A stretch of DNA of 64,000 nucleotides, from positions 25,823,618-25,887,617 of the forward strand of contig OZ024809.1 of NCBI GenBank assembly GCA_964017045.1. Reading direction: 5' to 3'. The notes below the pieces were generated by a model that saw nothing but the letters and a program-made list of their open reading frames with translations, searched no databases and was not told the origin of the DNA. The position numbers and the translations under genes are program-made. How positions within the stretch are numbered: the first letter of the stretch is position 1; each line of letters starts with the position of its first letter. Shown here piece after piece: positions 23,272 through 35,926 of this stretch. Origin of the DNA: Omphiscola glabra (taxonomy: Eukaryota; Mollusca; Gastropoda; Lymnaeidae).

Positions 23272-24290
23272 ATAGCAATACAGCGACCAGTCTATATGGC
23301 AATAAAGCAACCAGTCTATATTGCAATATAGCAACCAGTCTATATGGCAATATAGCAACCAGGGTATATGGCAATAAAGCAACCAGGGTATATGGCAATA
23401 AAGCAACCAGGGTATATGGCAATAAAGCAACCAGGGTATATGGCAATAAAGCAACCAGGGTATATGGCAATAAAGCAATAAGAGTATATGGCAATTAAGC
23501 AATCAGGGTATATGGCAATAAAGCAACCAGGGTATATGGCAATAAAGCTACCAGAGTATATGGCAATAAAGCAACCAGGGTATATGGCAATAAAGCAACC
23601 AGGGTATATGGCAATAAAGCAACCAGGGTATATTGCAATATAGCAACCAGTCTATATGGCAATATAGCAACCAGGGTATATGGCAATAAAGCAACCAGGG
23701 TATATGGCAATAAAGCAACCAGGGTATATGGCAATAAAGCAACCAGGGTATATGGCAATAAAGCAACCAGGGTATATGGCAATAAAGCAACCAGAGTATA
23801 TGGCAATAAAGCAACCAGGGTATATGGCAATAAAGCAACCAGGGTATATGGCAATAAAGCAACAAGAGTATATGGCAATAAAGCAACCAGGGTATATGGC
23901 AATAAAGCAACCAGAGTATATGGCAATAAAGCAACCAGAGTATATGGCAATAAAGCAACCAGAGTATATGGCAATAAAGCAACCAGGCAATATGGCAATA
24001 AAGCAACCAGAGTATATGGCAATAAAGCAACCAGGGTATATGGTATTACAGCAACCAGGCTATATGGCATTAAAGCAACCAGGGTATATGGCAATATAGC
24101 AACCAGGCTGTATGGCAATAAAGCAACCAGGGTTTATGGCAATAAAGCAACCAGGGTATATGGCAATAAAGCAATCAGGCTATATGACAATAAAGCAATC
24201 AGGCTATATGGCAATACTGCAATCAGGCTATATGGCAATAAAGCAACCAGGGTATATGGCAATAAAGCAATACAGTCCCCAGACCATATG
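23272..24290. repeat. 24-bp minisatellite, about 42 copies
   Basis: Units contain gcaaccagggtatatggcaa and taaa. As 24 is divisible by three, both strands stay open (MAIKQPGY on plus, LPYTLVAL on minus). These are products of the repeat length. Confidence 0.97.
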
Positions 24291-24518
24291 ACAATACAGA
24301 AGAGTCAACTGTTCCAGTGATCATGAGCTGACATACTACGACTAATTCAGATCGAGGCATTGAATGGGGCGTGGCTGGAACATAAACATCTGATACATGG
24401 ATAACATTGTTTGTCCTTGCCATTGTCGGCACAAGACAAGCATGGGTTGGGAAAATGGATGTTCTTAAAATTACACAAATGAATTATAATAACGTAATAT
24501 ATCTATGGCTATACTATA

Positions 24519-24559
<41 letters not shown>

Positions 24560-24621
24560 GTCAAGTTGCGTGGGATAACAAATATTTAAAATCTACTTCA
24601 GATGACCAAATCTCAATGTGT
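24291..24621. other. spacer with (TA)n
   Basis: Single-copy DNA with a (TA)n tract at 24520-24556. No gene. Confidence 0.5.
24520..24556. repeat. (TA)n microsatellite
   Basis: Uninterrupted TA dinucleotides. Confidence 0.95.
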
Positions 24622-24812
24622 CACGACTGGGAGACGACTGGGAGACACATCGGAGACGACTGGGAGACACATCGGAGACGACTGGGAGACACATCGGAGA
24701 CTACACGGAGACTTCTGGGAGACGAATCGGAGACGCCGGCGAGACACATCGGAGACTACTTGGAGACGACTGGGAGACACATCGGAGACGACTGGGAGAG
24801 GACTGGGAGACG
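24622..24812. repeat. 22-bp minisatellite, about 9 copies
   Basis: Units contain gactgggagacacatcggag plus ac. Because 22 is not a multiple of three, the same 22-residue peptide pattern is read in all three forward frames. Confidence 0.93.
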
Positions 24813-25687
24813 CATAGCGAACAGAGTTCAATTGCAAAACTCAATGACGATCATTATTAATTGACGCAAGATTGATCAGAGATCGCCATGATTTAAACAA
24901 TATAACTTGAAATCCCAGTATTAAAATGTAATAAACTAAAACGATTCAAAGTCAAATGTCTACAACTTATTAGATCTATAATTGTGCTGACTTTGGTTTG
25001 CGTTTGGCTCGCAAACAGGATGAGCTTAGAAGCAAACAAGTCTTAGCTGAACCATGGGATAATATCAACTGGTGAACATTTGTCTCTGGCTGACCTCAAT
25101 CACGTGGGCGAGTCGTGGCCAATTAAATAAAATCTGTTATGGTCCTTGACCAAAAATGTCCATGAGTTTGTTCACTACTAGCGAATGGGGAGAATGGGTT
25201 TTAGTGCGCCTGCATAACTCCTGGGTCAAGGGCGTCGCTCAACAAACCCACACTAAAACAAAAAAATTTCACATAAAAGAAAAAAAAAGGGTTAGGGAGG
25301 CATTCTAGTAAGATGTTCTTTAAAACATCACGTTAATAGCAATTTAATGTCCGTTCTGGTTTCACCACAGCGGGGTCTCATTGATCTGGGGTGGGGGGGG
25401 GGGGGGGGGGGTTGTCGGATACCTTATTATTTACGAATTTAAGAGGGCCTCTTTTGGTCGGTGGACTATTGACGGGGCCTTGTATCAGGCACCAAAATTA
25501 TGGGGGACATTTTGTGAAGAGGACCTTATGGTTAAAAAGGGGGGGGGGGGAGTATTTTTCAGGAGACTATTTGTCGGTGCATTTTAGGAGGCCTTTTGTA
25601 CTGGTTACTTACTTCGAGGGGTTATACTATTGGGGGGGGGCTGACTTGTCAGGGCGAAATTGACGGGGCCGACTATTCGGGGCAGTT
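24813..25687. other. spacer with long G runs
   Basis: No gene. There is a G19 run at 25393-25411 and further G runs near 25541-25550 and 25632-25640. Short overlapping frames across them are chance. Confidence 0.5.
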
Positions 25688-26415
25688 TTGTCCTGGGCCG
25701 AGTTGACGGTGCACCAACTGAGCCGAGTTGACGGTGCACCAACTGAGCCGAGTTGACGGTGCACCAACTGAGCCGAGTTGACGGGGCACCACCTGAGCCG
25801 AGTTGACGGGGCACCAACTGAGCCGAGTTGACGGGGCACCAACTGAGCCGAGTTGACGGGGCACCAACTGAGCCGAGTTGACGGGGCACCAACTGAGCCG
25901 AGTTGACGGTGCACCAACTGAGCCGAGTTGACGGGGCACCAACTGAGCCGAGTTGACGGGGCACCAACTGAGCCGAGTTGACGGGGCACCAACTGAGCCG
26001 AGTTGACGGGGCACCAACTCAGCCGAGTTGACGGGGCACCAACTGAGCCGAGTTGACGGGGCACCAACTGAGCCGAGTTGACGGGGCACCAACTGAGCCG
26101 AGTTGACGGTGCACCAACTGAGCCGAGTTGACGGGGCACCAACTGAGCCGAGTTGACGGTGCACCAACTGAGCCGAGTTGACGGGGCACCAACTGAGCCG
26201 AGTTGACGGGGCACCAACTGAGCCGAGTTGACGGGGCACCAACTGAGCCGAGTTGACGGGGCACCAACTGAGCCGAGTTGACGGGGCACCAACTGAGCCG
26301 AGTTGACGGGGCACCAACTGAGCCGAGTTGACGGGGCACCAACTGAGCCGAGTTGACGGGGCACCAACTGGGCCGAGTTGACGGGGCACCAACTGAGCCG
26401 AGTTGATGGTGCACC
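25688..26415. repeat. 25-bp minisatellite, about 29 copies
   Basis: Units contain gagccgagttgacggggcac and caact, very uniform apart from ggtgcacc/gggcacc. GC content is much higher than in the surroundings. All three minus-strand frames are open and carry the same peptide repeat. The CpG-bearing unit is unusual in this AT-rich window. Confidence 0.97.
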
Positions 26416-26457
26416 AAACCAACAATAGCATAAGCTCTTTAAACAGATAAAACAAGG

Positions 26458-26826
26458 ATGCAATGCTAATGATACAATGCTAATGATACAATGCTAATGA
26501 TACAATGCTAATGATACAATGCTAATGATACAATGCTAATGATACAATGCTAATGATACAATGCTAAGGATACATTGCTAATGATACAATGCTAATGATA
26601 CAATGCTAATGATACAATGCTAATGATACAATGCTAATGATACAATGCTAATGATACAATGCTAATGATACAATGCTAATGATACAATGATAATGATACA
26701 ATGCTAATGATACAATGCTAATGATACAATGCTAAGGATACAATGCTAATGATACAATGCTAATGATACAATGCTAATGATACAATGCTAATGATACAAT
26801 GCTAATGATACAATGCTAATGATACA
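26458..26826. repeat. 14-bp minisatellite, about 26 copies
   Basis: The unit is aatgctaatgatac with only four or five variants. It begins about 40 bp after the end of an unrelated 25-bp array. Confidence 0.97.
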
Positions 26827-26874
26827 AACCCTTTGTTTAGCAAAGCTGCCTAATGTCAGTAGTTGTCCCGCATT

Positions 26875-27212
26875 ATCTCTAGAGAGCTATTTATCTATTA
26901 AATCACCTCTAGAGATCTATTTATCTATTAAATCATCTCTAGAGAGCTATTTATCTATTAAATCATCTCTAGAGAGCTATTTATCTATTAAATCATCTCT
27001 AGAGAGCTATTTATCTATTAAATCATCTCTAGAGAGCTATTTATCTATTAAATCACCTCTAGAGATCTATTTATCTATTAAATCACCTCTAGAGATCTAT
27101 TTATCTATTAAATCATCTCTAGAGAGCTATTTATCTATTAAATCACCTCTAGAGATCTATTTATCTATTAAATCATCTCTAGAGAGCTATTTATCTATTA
27201 AATCATCTCTAT
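26875..27212. repeat. 30-bp minisatellite, about 11 copies
   Basis: Units contain tctctagagagctatttatc and tattaaatca, with a second type cctctagagatctat. The 10-residue forward peptide repeat (SLESYLSIKS) is an artefact. Confidence 0.96.
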
Positions 27213-27351
27213 TGTGGAATTATCAATTTTTTTTATAAACCCCAAACGTTGCCAATCAGCACATGAGGTAATTGAGCAAAACTTGTTTTGCTGATCAGTT
27301 AAAAAACCCTTCACCTTGTTTGCACCGGTGGGGATGTGGCTGATTATGGAC

Positions 27352-27482
27352 CAGTTTGGCAGAGCAGTTGAGTTCGGCGAATCGGTTCGGCAGAGCAGTT
27401 GAGTTCGGCGAACCGGTTCGGCAGAGCAGTTGAGTTCGACGAACCAGTTTGGCAGAGCAGTTTGAGTTCGGCGAACCGGTTC
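27352..27482. repeat. 31-bp repeat, 4 copies
   Basis: Units contain ttcggcagagcagttgagtt and cggcgaaccgg. Confidence 0.92.
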
Positions 27483-28135
27483 TTAAAAATGACAAGTGTT
27501 ATCAGCGATGGTTCTCACGAAGGTGAGCGCAACTGTATCCATTCGTAATATGTGAAATTTCACAAATGAACTTCATAATTCTTTTTTTCTTCTTACTTAC
27601 AACACAATATAGTTTTGTTAATCTCTTTTCAAATTATTATATGATCTTAAATATGACTGATTTTATTGTTGTTTTTTTAAAAACTGTAAGCGATAATTTG
27701 GGTCGTGAACAGTTTGGTAAATGATCGGAATCTCACCGCTGACTGTAATTATTACTTGTTCATTTATTCGTTACCCATAAATCTCAGCTCCTTGTTGGGA
27801 GACATTAAAAATGGTTTTAATTAAAGTACGATTCAACAAATGAAAGATTATTTATTCCATTTACCTGTTCGAATAAGATGACCCTTGACTGACCGATGCA
27901 CGAAGTCCAACATGGTCAGCTTTAGCGGATATCCCGGCAACAACAATGTCATCCATTTTCTAAAGACTTATAAAGTAGACCAGGTCTTTCTGCGTTTTCC
28001 TCCATTCTGAATTAATTTTTCCCCCCCCCTTCTGTTATTCCTTTTTCCAGATGTTAATAAAAGATTTTAACAAAAAATAATAATTTAAACACTCCAGCAT
28101 TATCATATTATTATTGTGTATCTCCTTAACAGCTA
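27483..28135. other. spacer, nothing recognised
   Basis: AT-rich single-copy DNA. Confidence 0.5.
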
Positions 28136-29424
<1,289 letters not shown>

Positions 29425-29520
29425 TATCTAGCTATCTAATAAATAAATGATACTCCCAGCATAACACTAGTCAGAAATGAATTCCTGTAGGCAGTTAATC
29501 ATTGTTTTTTTTAAATGTGT

Positions 29521-29805
29521 TTTTATTTTGCTGGCATCCGTCCGTCACAATGTGACGATAATGTGAACGCAGGACGGAAATCCACAAGGCCTGGTAGTAT
29601 TCGTCTAGGATTATAAGCTGGTTCCCTACAGCAAATCGCATCTCTCTCTCTACGCCGCTGGATAACCCAAGGGAACATCATGTGGATGACACCGCTGGAT
29701 AACCCAAGGGAACATCATGTGGATGATACAGCTTGGCACAAGGGACGTCGCAGGAGTTGTCGGAAACATTGTAAAGAATGACGATTCAGACAACTCCTGT
29801 GACGC
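29521..29805 (-). mobile_element. SINE-like copy on the minus strand
   Basis: The reverse complement of 29521-29765 matches the 3' half of 16301-16675: gtgacggacggatgcc, aaccagcttataatcctaga and aggcctt occur in the same order. This copy also has an internal tandem duplication of about 38 bp (ccgctggataacccaaggga, near 29658 and 29692). Just beyond, cgtcgcaggagttgtc (29746-29761) and gacaactcctgtgacg (29789-29804) can form a hairpin with one G-T pair. Confidence 0.6.
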
Positions 29806-30032
29806 TTCACTGACCCCCCCCCCCCCCCCCCCCCGTGGTGCCGAATTCTATCTTCCTTTTAATGTTTCCTCGTGCTCACCAGTTTCAATGAGGAAAACAA
29901 AGGGTGTTTTTTTGTAATTTGGGGGGGGGGGGGGTGTGAGCTGAGAAAAAGTGCATCTGCCATATAAGCTCCCTCCCTGGCCTTGTGCATTCGCTGCTTT
30001 TAGAGAAACCTCACAATCTTCTCTAACTAGAC
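29806..30032. other. spacer with C21 and G runs
   Basis: A C21 run lies at 29814-29834 and a G run near 29921-29934. No gene. Confidence 0.6.
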
Positions 30033-30921
30033 CAGGGGGGTAACCAAATACGGCCCGCACGGTGGTGCCAGTTCATCAGGCCCGCGGACGGTACTTGAAT
30101 ATGCTTGATAAAACGTATTGCAGACGAGACGTTGTGATATAATTTAAATTTAAATATTATGTTAAGAATACTAGAAGATCTTTACACGTGTGGAGACCTC
30201 CTGGCTGATATGCGCCTTAAGTTTACCATTTTAAATTATTGTATCTAGACTTTCTTGTTTATTGCAGACCTGTTCACCTTCGGAACTCCTAAAATGGTAC
30301 ACTACAGAATCTTAATAGTAAATAAATAAACATATGTTGGAGCTAATTGATTTTCAAGGAAATGACTTGTTGAAACAGAAGTCCAGAGAAGCAAAACTTG
30401 TTGGATTGTATCGCTGCTTGCCTGATGTTTCCAAAACCGAAGAAATTTGCCACTGGCATGGCATCAGTGTTTGGAACAATTTATGTCTGTATACAAACAT
30501 TTTCAAAAATACAGTATGTGAAGTCAACACATCGAACGAGATTGACTGATGAACATTTGAAAGCAATTCTCTTGATTGGATGGAGCAATTCCAAAACAAA
30601 TTGATGATATCTTGAAAGCTAAAGGTTAGTTTCATAAATCTCTCCAACCCTTTTTTGCTGATTAGCTTGTGAAATTCGCATATGTGCGCACTAGGTCAGA
30701 TGTAACTATCTTTTTGCCAACGTCGCCTTCTTTGATATTTTTTAAAGTAAATAAATATGTTGGTTTTCTTTGCTTTTCTGAATTGGCCGCCACTCCCCCA
30801 TGATTAAAATTCCCAGAACTTTCGTTCTCGCATGCAAGTATTGTACAAATTTATTATGTGGCCCGCGCTCTTCGTTTTGTAAGTTATCCGGTCTCACGTG
30901 AAAAAAGTTTGGTGACCCCTG
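30033..30921 (+). mobile_element. hAT element, 889 bp, internally deleted
   Basis: The left end caggggggtaaccaaata and the right end tttggtgacccctg (reverse complement caggggtcaccaaa) form imperfect terminal inverted repeats. Flanking 8-mers are aactagac (30025-30032) and aaccagac (30922-30929), 7 of 8 identical, the 8-bp duplication expected of hAT insertion. Subterminal cggcccgc text on both sides fits the family. It holds only the last part of a transposase gene, so it is a deletion derivative that could move only with help in trans. Confidence 0.85.
30334..30630 (+). pseudogene. hAT transposase C-terminal remnant (GTF2IRD2/ZBED-like)
   Basis: Two frames together resemble the C-terminal dimerisation region of hAT transposases of the GTF2IRD2/ZBED group. 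Frame 1 gives LELIDFQGNDLLKQK and AKLVGLYRCLPD. From about 30430 the similarity moves to frame 2 with MASVFGTIYVCIQTFSK and HRTRLTDEHLKAILLIG. A second shift near 30580 gives QIDDILKA. The family normally runs here without breaks, so at least two frameshifts have destroyed it. The RNase H-like catalytic core and zinc finger upstream are absent. It lies inside the hAT element 30033-30921. Confidence 0.85.
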
Positions 30922-31749
30922 AACCAGACGGATGGATAACTAATTTTAAAAAAATATGGATCTTTTTGCTTGTCAGCATTTGCAAACATCATCCTGCTAC
31001 TTTCCATTTTAAAAAATAATATTTAGATTCCGCATTTTCTTTCTGTTTATCCAAATCTCTCTAGAAACTTGGAAACATGTCGCTGTGGCCACGCCTACTG
31101 TGGGCGTTGCAGACGATGACCATGCGACTTTCAAAAATAAATAAATAAGCCATAAAAAGGATATTGAGGATTTCTGGAGTTATTAGGAGGAACAACTCTA
31201 ATCTCTATTTTATTCTTTGTCAGAAGAGACAATTTTTTGCGTCTTGAACTAAGCGTGGGAGGTTTCCGGATGTGGATTTCAGCGTTCTGGATCAATTGCG
31301 GGCTAAGAGTACTAACATGAGCTCTACGACACCCGCGCTCTATTGTGGTTGGTTCAGAGAGCACAGCTAATCCAAACGTTGGGTCAAATAGTGTCCAGAC
31401 TTGAATATGTTGTCAACACCGGGGCGTCCGGGGCGCATGTTAGAAAACAGTTTATTGCCGATTCCTGGGTGGGCGTTTATGTCAACTGCGTGCTTAAATT
31501 TAGCACAAGCATCATGTGACATCAGCGTCCCGGAGTTTCTGGCTTGTTCAAAACACGCCAAGTTCTGTTCATCGCGTGAATGGTGTTGGTTTATTTCTTC
31601 CCGTCTAATAATTACAAGAGACAGTTGTAACACTGTAGGAAGTACATGTGCACTGTTCAAGCGCAGTGCTATATATGCAATGTATCTATATATTGTGGTG
31701 GCTGTATTAATATAAGTATGTCATTTACAATGGCACGACTGAAACCAAA
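30922..31749. other. spacer, nothing recognised
   Basis: Single-copy DNA. Overlapping frames on both strands at 31367-31715 (97 and 104 codons) have no motif I recognise. Confidence 0.4.
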
Positions 31750-32050
31750 TCCTACTTTGATCATCATTGCCACCAAAGTCTACCTCGACATCATTGCCAC
31801 CATAGCCTACCTTGATCATCATTGCCACCATAGTCTACCTGGACATCATTGCCACCATGGTCTACCTTGATCATCATTGCCACCATAGTCTACCTGGACA
31901 TCATTGCCACCATGGTCTACCTTGATCTTCATTGCCAACATAGTCTACCTCGATCATCATTGCCACCATAGTATACCTTGACATCATTGCCACAATAGCC
32001 TACCTAGATCATCATTGCCACCATAGCTTGCCTTGTTCATCATTTTCAGA
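31750..32050. repeat. 27/28-bp minisatellite with 55-bp dimer
   Basis: Two related units alternate: gatcatcattgccaccatag and gacatcattgccaccatggt, each followed by tctacct. A dimer spans 55 bp, with later units drifting. Confidence 0.92.
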
Positions 32051-32318
32051 GAAGAGTAAAATCTTTTCGGCATATGAAAGTTTTATTCCCAGGGGACATT
32101 AATCGATTCTAATGGCGATGAGATCGAGATACTTAAATCTGCAAGATAGGGCTCTTAGTCTTAGCATTGAAAAAAACTGACGGAAAAAAAGGAGTTGAAG
32201 CTAAATTAGATGTGACTGGTGTAATCGACAGTTTATCGGGGATCTCCGTGGATGGGTGCAAATAATTTGTTTAAACGTTTGTTTATGAGGTGCACATGCG
32301 TGAGAGAAGACTAAATGT

Positions 32319-32326
32319 CACACACA

Positions 32327-32368
<42 letters not shown>
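32319..32368. repeat. (CA)n-(TA)n microsatellite
   Basis: A CA run with one GA variant passes into a short TA run. Confidence 0.95.
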
Positions 32369-32746
32369 ACTATTTTTATGTATCGGCGTGTACAGGATAT
32401 ATAAACAAATTGTAAATCATATTCAAATCCGTTTTTTTAAAACTCAATTTTTCAATGTATTGAAACCCAAAGTTTTGTTATTTAGCAATGCATTCAGTTA
32501 CTGTGACAAAATGGTGTGAATAAAAGATGACCCATTGACAGGGAGCCCATATGAAAATGTCAACACGTAGATGAGTGTCAGATGTTGCCATTCAATGAAC
32601 GTCCCTGACATTCTGACATTCGTTACGTCACGTGTCACTAGTGTGTGTTCTGGTACAGTGTGCTTATAAAACATGAATGTCTCAAAAGAGGTCACGCGCT
32701 GTGTTACGTTACAACGAAACCTTGAGCTGTCCATCTACTTCATCAT

Positions 32747-32868
32747 AACTTATTAAAATCTCGTTCACTCTTAATTTGGTCCCCGCGATCCGATCAAGTT
32801 TAGCTCGCTAAGTTTAAGTAAGATTCTTAATAAGTAACTGGGAGCTAATCAATTAACTGTCATTGAAA
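32747..32868 (+). repeat. dispersed repeat B, copy 2
   Basis: Partner of 12088-12201 in the same orientation, with a short extra segment in the middle (ctaagtttaagtaag). Confidence 0.85.
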
Positions 32869-32892
32869 AACTAGACACACCCTAAAAACACG

Positions 32893-32894
<2 letters not shown>

Positions 32895-32933
<39 letters not shown>
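32895..32933. repeat. (TA)n microsatellite
   Basis: Uninterrupted TA run only 27 bp from the end of dispersed repeat B. Confidence 0.95.
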
Positions 32934-32938
<5 letters not shown>

Positions 32939-33318
32939 TACATATGCGCAATAAATGATATTGACTTCAAGTCACAATCGTCCAGGATGACTGATGAAAA
33001 ATTTCCATTATTCCCCCATAAAACTATATATAGTCCGTCATGTTTTTCTCTCGCTCTTAATCTCGGTTAAGGATAACAAGGACACGAGTTATTCCCCCAC
33101 GCACCGCTACAATACAATTCATTCCTCCACGAGGAGCTGTGGACTCTTCAGTGCTATTTACTAGCAAGGAAAAATCTTAACAATGTCAACAAACTTATTC
33201 ATGGCAGTTGACGAGACAAGGGCTTCTGGGACTAATGCCTGCTGTACATTCATTGAGAGATCTGTGAAGATGAAACAAGGAACATTTTTTTATTTTGTTC
33301 GCAAGATGCATCGTGAAA

Positions 33319-34010
33319 CATCGGCGTAGCTAGGGTTAGTGGCGTAACTGCGGCTAATGGCGTAGCTAGTGTTGGTGGCGTAGCTAGTGTTAGTGGCGTA
33401 GCTAGTGTTAGTGGCGTAGCTAGTGTTAGTGGCGTAGCTAGGGTTAGTGGCGTAGCTAGTGTTAGTGGCGTAGCTAGGGTTAGTGGCGTAGCTAGTGTTA
33501 GTGGCGTAGCTAGTGTTAGTGGCGTAGCTAGTGTTAGTGGCGTAGCTAGTGTTAGTGGCGTAGCTAGGGTTAGTGGCGTAGCTAGGGTTAGTGACGTAGC
33601 TAGGGTTAGTGGCGTAGCTAGTGTTAGTGGCGTAGCTAGGGTTAGTGACGTAGCTAGGGTTAGTGGCGTTGCTAGGGTTAGTGGCGTTGCTAGGGTTAGT
33701 GGCGTAGTTAGGGTTAGTGGCGTTGCTAGGGTTAGTGGCGTAGCTAGGGTTAGTGGCGTAGCTAGGGTTAGTGGCGTTGCTAGGGTTAGTGGCGTTGCTA
33801 GGGTTAGTGGCGTAGCTAGGGTTAGTGGCGTTGCTAGGGTTAGTGGCGTAGCTAGGGTTAGTACCGAAGGGAAGAGCAAATGGGTTTACTGCCGCCCCCT
33901 AACACGAAGTAAACTCTGCCTTGGGCGAAATATTCCGCCCTTCGTTATAAAGAAAAACAGTGCCCCCGGGGCGGTCAGCCCCCGCCCTGCGCCCCCCTTC
34001 CTATGTCACA
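33319..34010. mobile_element. possible DNA transposon whose end was amplified
   Basis: ggcgtagctaggg is a common way for non-autonomous DNA elements to begin, and the GC-rich block 33960-34008 (gcccccggggcggtcagccc, ctgcgccccccttcctatgt) resembles the matching far end. The terminal match is weak (gtgacatagg against ggcgtagctagg), and no target duplication is clear. This is an inference only. Confidence 0.3.
33325..33862. repeat. 18-bp minisatellite, about 30 copies
   Basis: The unit is ggcgtagctagggttagt, with a left half richer in gctagtgttagt and a right half with gttgctaggg. It is open on the minus strand as repeated LTLATP, an artefact. The unit looks like a transposon terminus (see the entry at 33319). 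Confidence 0.96.
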
Positions 34011-34698
34011 ACTCAATAAAGTTCCTTTTATTAAAAATTATTAATATATATAATATATCTATGAATTTCTTGAAAGTCAAGATTTCTTAAACGTGGGCAC
34101 CAACTGTATCCTATTCCCCACCCCTTCCCCATTTCCTACAAATAAAAGATCTATAAATTAAATATCTTTATCTGCTATTCTTTATGGGAGTATTTTTTTT
34201 ATACCAGTCATGCTTGCCTGTACCGTAAGAACGTATTTATAGCATTAAGCAATATTGATAGCTTTAATTATATTATCTGAGTTATTTTTCACTTCCCTCT
34301 CCGTTGTTAATCAAATCGTTCATTGTACTTAACTCAGAACCCCCTCTTCCCCCCCCCCCCCCCCCCGCCTTTTCCTAATCGCAACTTATGTGACGAAGTA
34401 GTATTTTGTTTTTGTTCAACCCAATTTTTTCTATAAAAACTCGTTGTACTTTGTGTTGTTATGAAACCATTCATAATCTCTAATCTTAAATATGACACTC
34501 ATTTTTTTTATCCTAGTTTTATTTCCCAACCAAATGTCTGCTAAATGAGCATTCGGTCGCAGATAGCCCCCCCCCCCCCACCCAACCCAATAGTTACGTC
34601 TCGAATGGAGAAAGATCTTTTTGAAACTCGAAACCCGATTTTATCAAACGATATATTTATTTATTTAAATAATTGTGCTTGGTTGTTACTATTGAGAC
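34011..34698. other. spacer with C runs
   Basis: AT-rich DNA with a C18 run at 34349-34366 and another near 34567-34579. No gene. Confidence 0.5.
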
Positions 34699-35258
34699 CA
34701 GTGGTTCTCAAACTTCATAATGATGCGACCCTTTAATAAAGTTCCTCATGTTGTGGCGACCCCCCGACCATACAAATTTCCGTTGCTAATTCACAATTAT
34801 GTATTTTCCGATGGTCTAAGGCAGGGGTGGGCAAACTTGTTGTGCTGAGGGCCACATTGTCATATGTAAAACTATTTGGGGGCCGCATGTATATTATGTC
34901 CAATTTTTACGTGTCGATAAACATTTATCTATATTAAAAATCGCATTTTAGCATTACAAGTACAAGACAAAAGTCAAGGACTGTTTTTTAAAAATTGAAA
35001 ATTAGAAAAATGTTGATACAAAATGTAAAAACAATTATAACGGTACATGAAATTCTATAAAATTCAACAATATGACTTAAAAACAAAGAGTTTTTTAAAT
35101 TAATAAATGCCTCAGAGGGCCGCATAAAATCAAATGCCAGGCCGCATGCGGCCCGCGGGCCGTAGTTTGCCCACCCCTGGTCTAAGGCCTAAGGCGACCC
35201 CTGTTTAAGGTTCATTCGACCCCCAAAGGGGTCGCGACCTATTGGTTGAGGGCCGCTG
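34699..35258. mobile_element. outer hAT MITE, split by a second MITE
   Basis: It begins cagtggttctcaaact and ends ggttgagggccgctg, a terminal pair typical of hAT MITEs. Flanking 8-mers are attgagac (34691-34698) and atttagac (35259-35266), 7 of 8 identical. Internal gcgaccc and ggggtcgcgacc texts face each other. Removing the inner element (34822-35179 plus one target copy) leaves a MITE of about 194 bp. Confidence 0.88.
34822..35179. mobile_element. inner hAT MITE, 358 bp, with perfect 8-bp TSD
   Basis: It begins caggggtgggcaaacttg and ends tagtttgcccacccctg. The outer 16 bp (caggggtgggcaaact) are perfect inverted repeats. gtctaagg stands at 34814-34821 and again at 35180-35187, an exact 8-bp target duplication. 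The interior is AT-rich with subterminal gggccgcat and gcggcccgcgggcc. It has no coding capacity. It landed inside the outer MITE, so it is the younger of the two. Confidence 0.95.
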
Positions 35259-35266
35259 ATTTAGAC

Positions 35267-35926
35267 AATCGAATAAATACCATCATGGAGAGATAAACTA
35301 AAAATTTTTGTTTTTAATATTTTTTTTAAAAATTGGACGAAGATTTACAAAGCAACACACACACGAAAAATGAAATGAAAATGAAATACAGGTGGAAAAA
35401 CCTAAAAGTAATTTCGACATATTTCGTCATTCTTCGTGGAGCGGCTGTTGCCATGGTTTTACGATTTTCATTGGAAACGAGTTGGACGACTCGGTGTAAA
35501 GTTATTAGTTATAAATTGAGCCACCGGCCGAGGGCTGTTACATTATGTTAACTAGCTGACAAGTACATCCAGCTCTAGTGCAGGTGTTCGGTAACAGCTT
35601 CAAACAGTGTGTGCACTTTTAAATAGTGCAAATTGGAAGGTGTGAAAATACGAGACAATTATTTATTTTTACCATCCTGTAAAGAGAGCGATTCATGACA
35701 GTATGATAATTTGATATGTAATAGCTTACATGATTCATATCTTGATGTCTGTATGACACATTTATAAAAGAAACGCTGAAGTTAAAAAAATATATTAATG
35801 TATTATTATTATCAGTATTGAGTTTAAGATGAGTAGCTGTACAAAATCCCAATCGAAAATTTCATCTGTTTATCACATAGCTAACCAGTGTGGATCAAAT
35901 GAACTGATTTGTTTTTATGACCGTGC
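35267..35926. other. spacer, nothing recognised
   Basis: AT-rich single-copy DNA. Confidence 0.5.

Larger units (their letters stand above)
32051..33324. other. spacer with microsatellites and dispersed repeat B
   Basis: No gene. It contains (CA)n/(TA)n at 32319-32368, (TA)n at 32895-32933 and dispersed repeat B at 32747-32868. Confidence 0.5.

Noticed and set aside
23680..24099. MAIKQPGY repeat protein
   Set aside because: The 24-bp unit is open on both strands, which is expected by length alone.
33325..33862. Interstitial telomere repeat, because of repeated agggttag
   Set aside because: The period is 18 bp with a constant ggcgtagct part; it is not a TTAGGG array.
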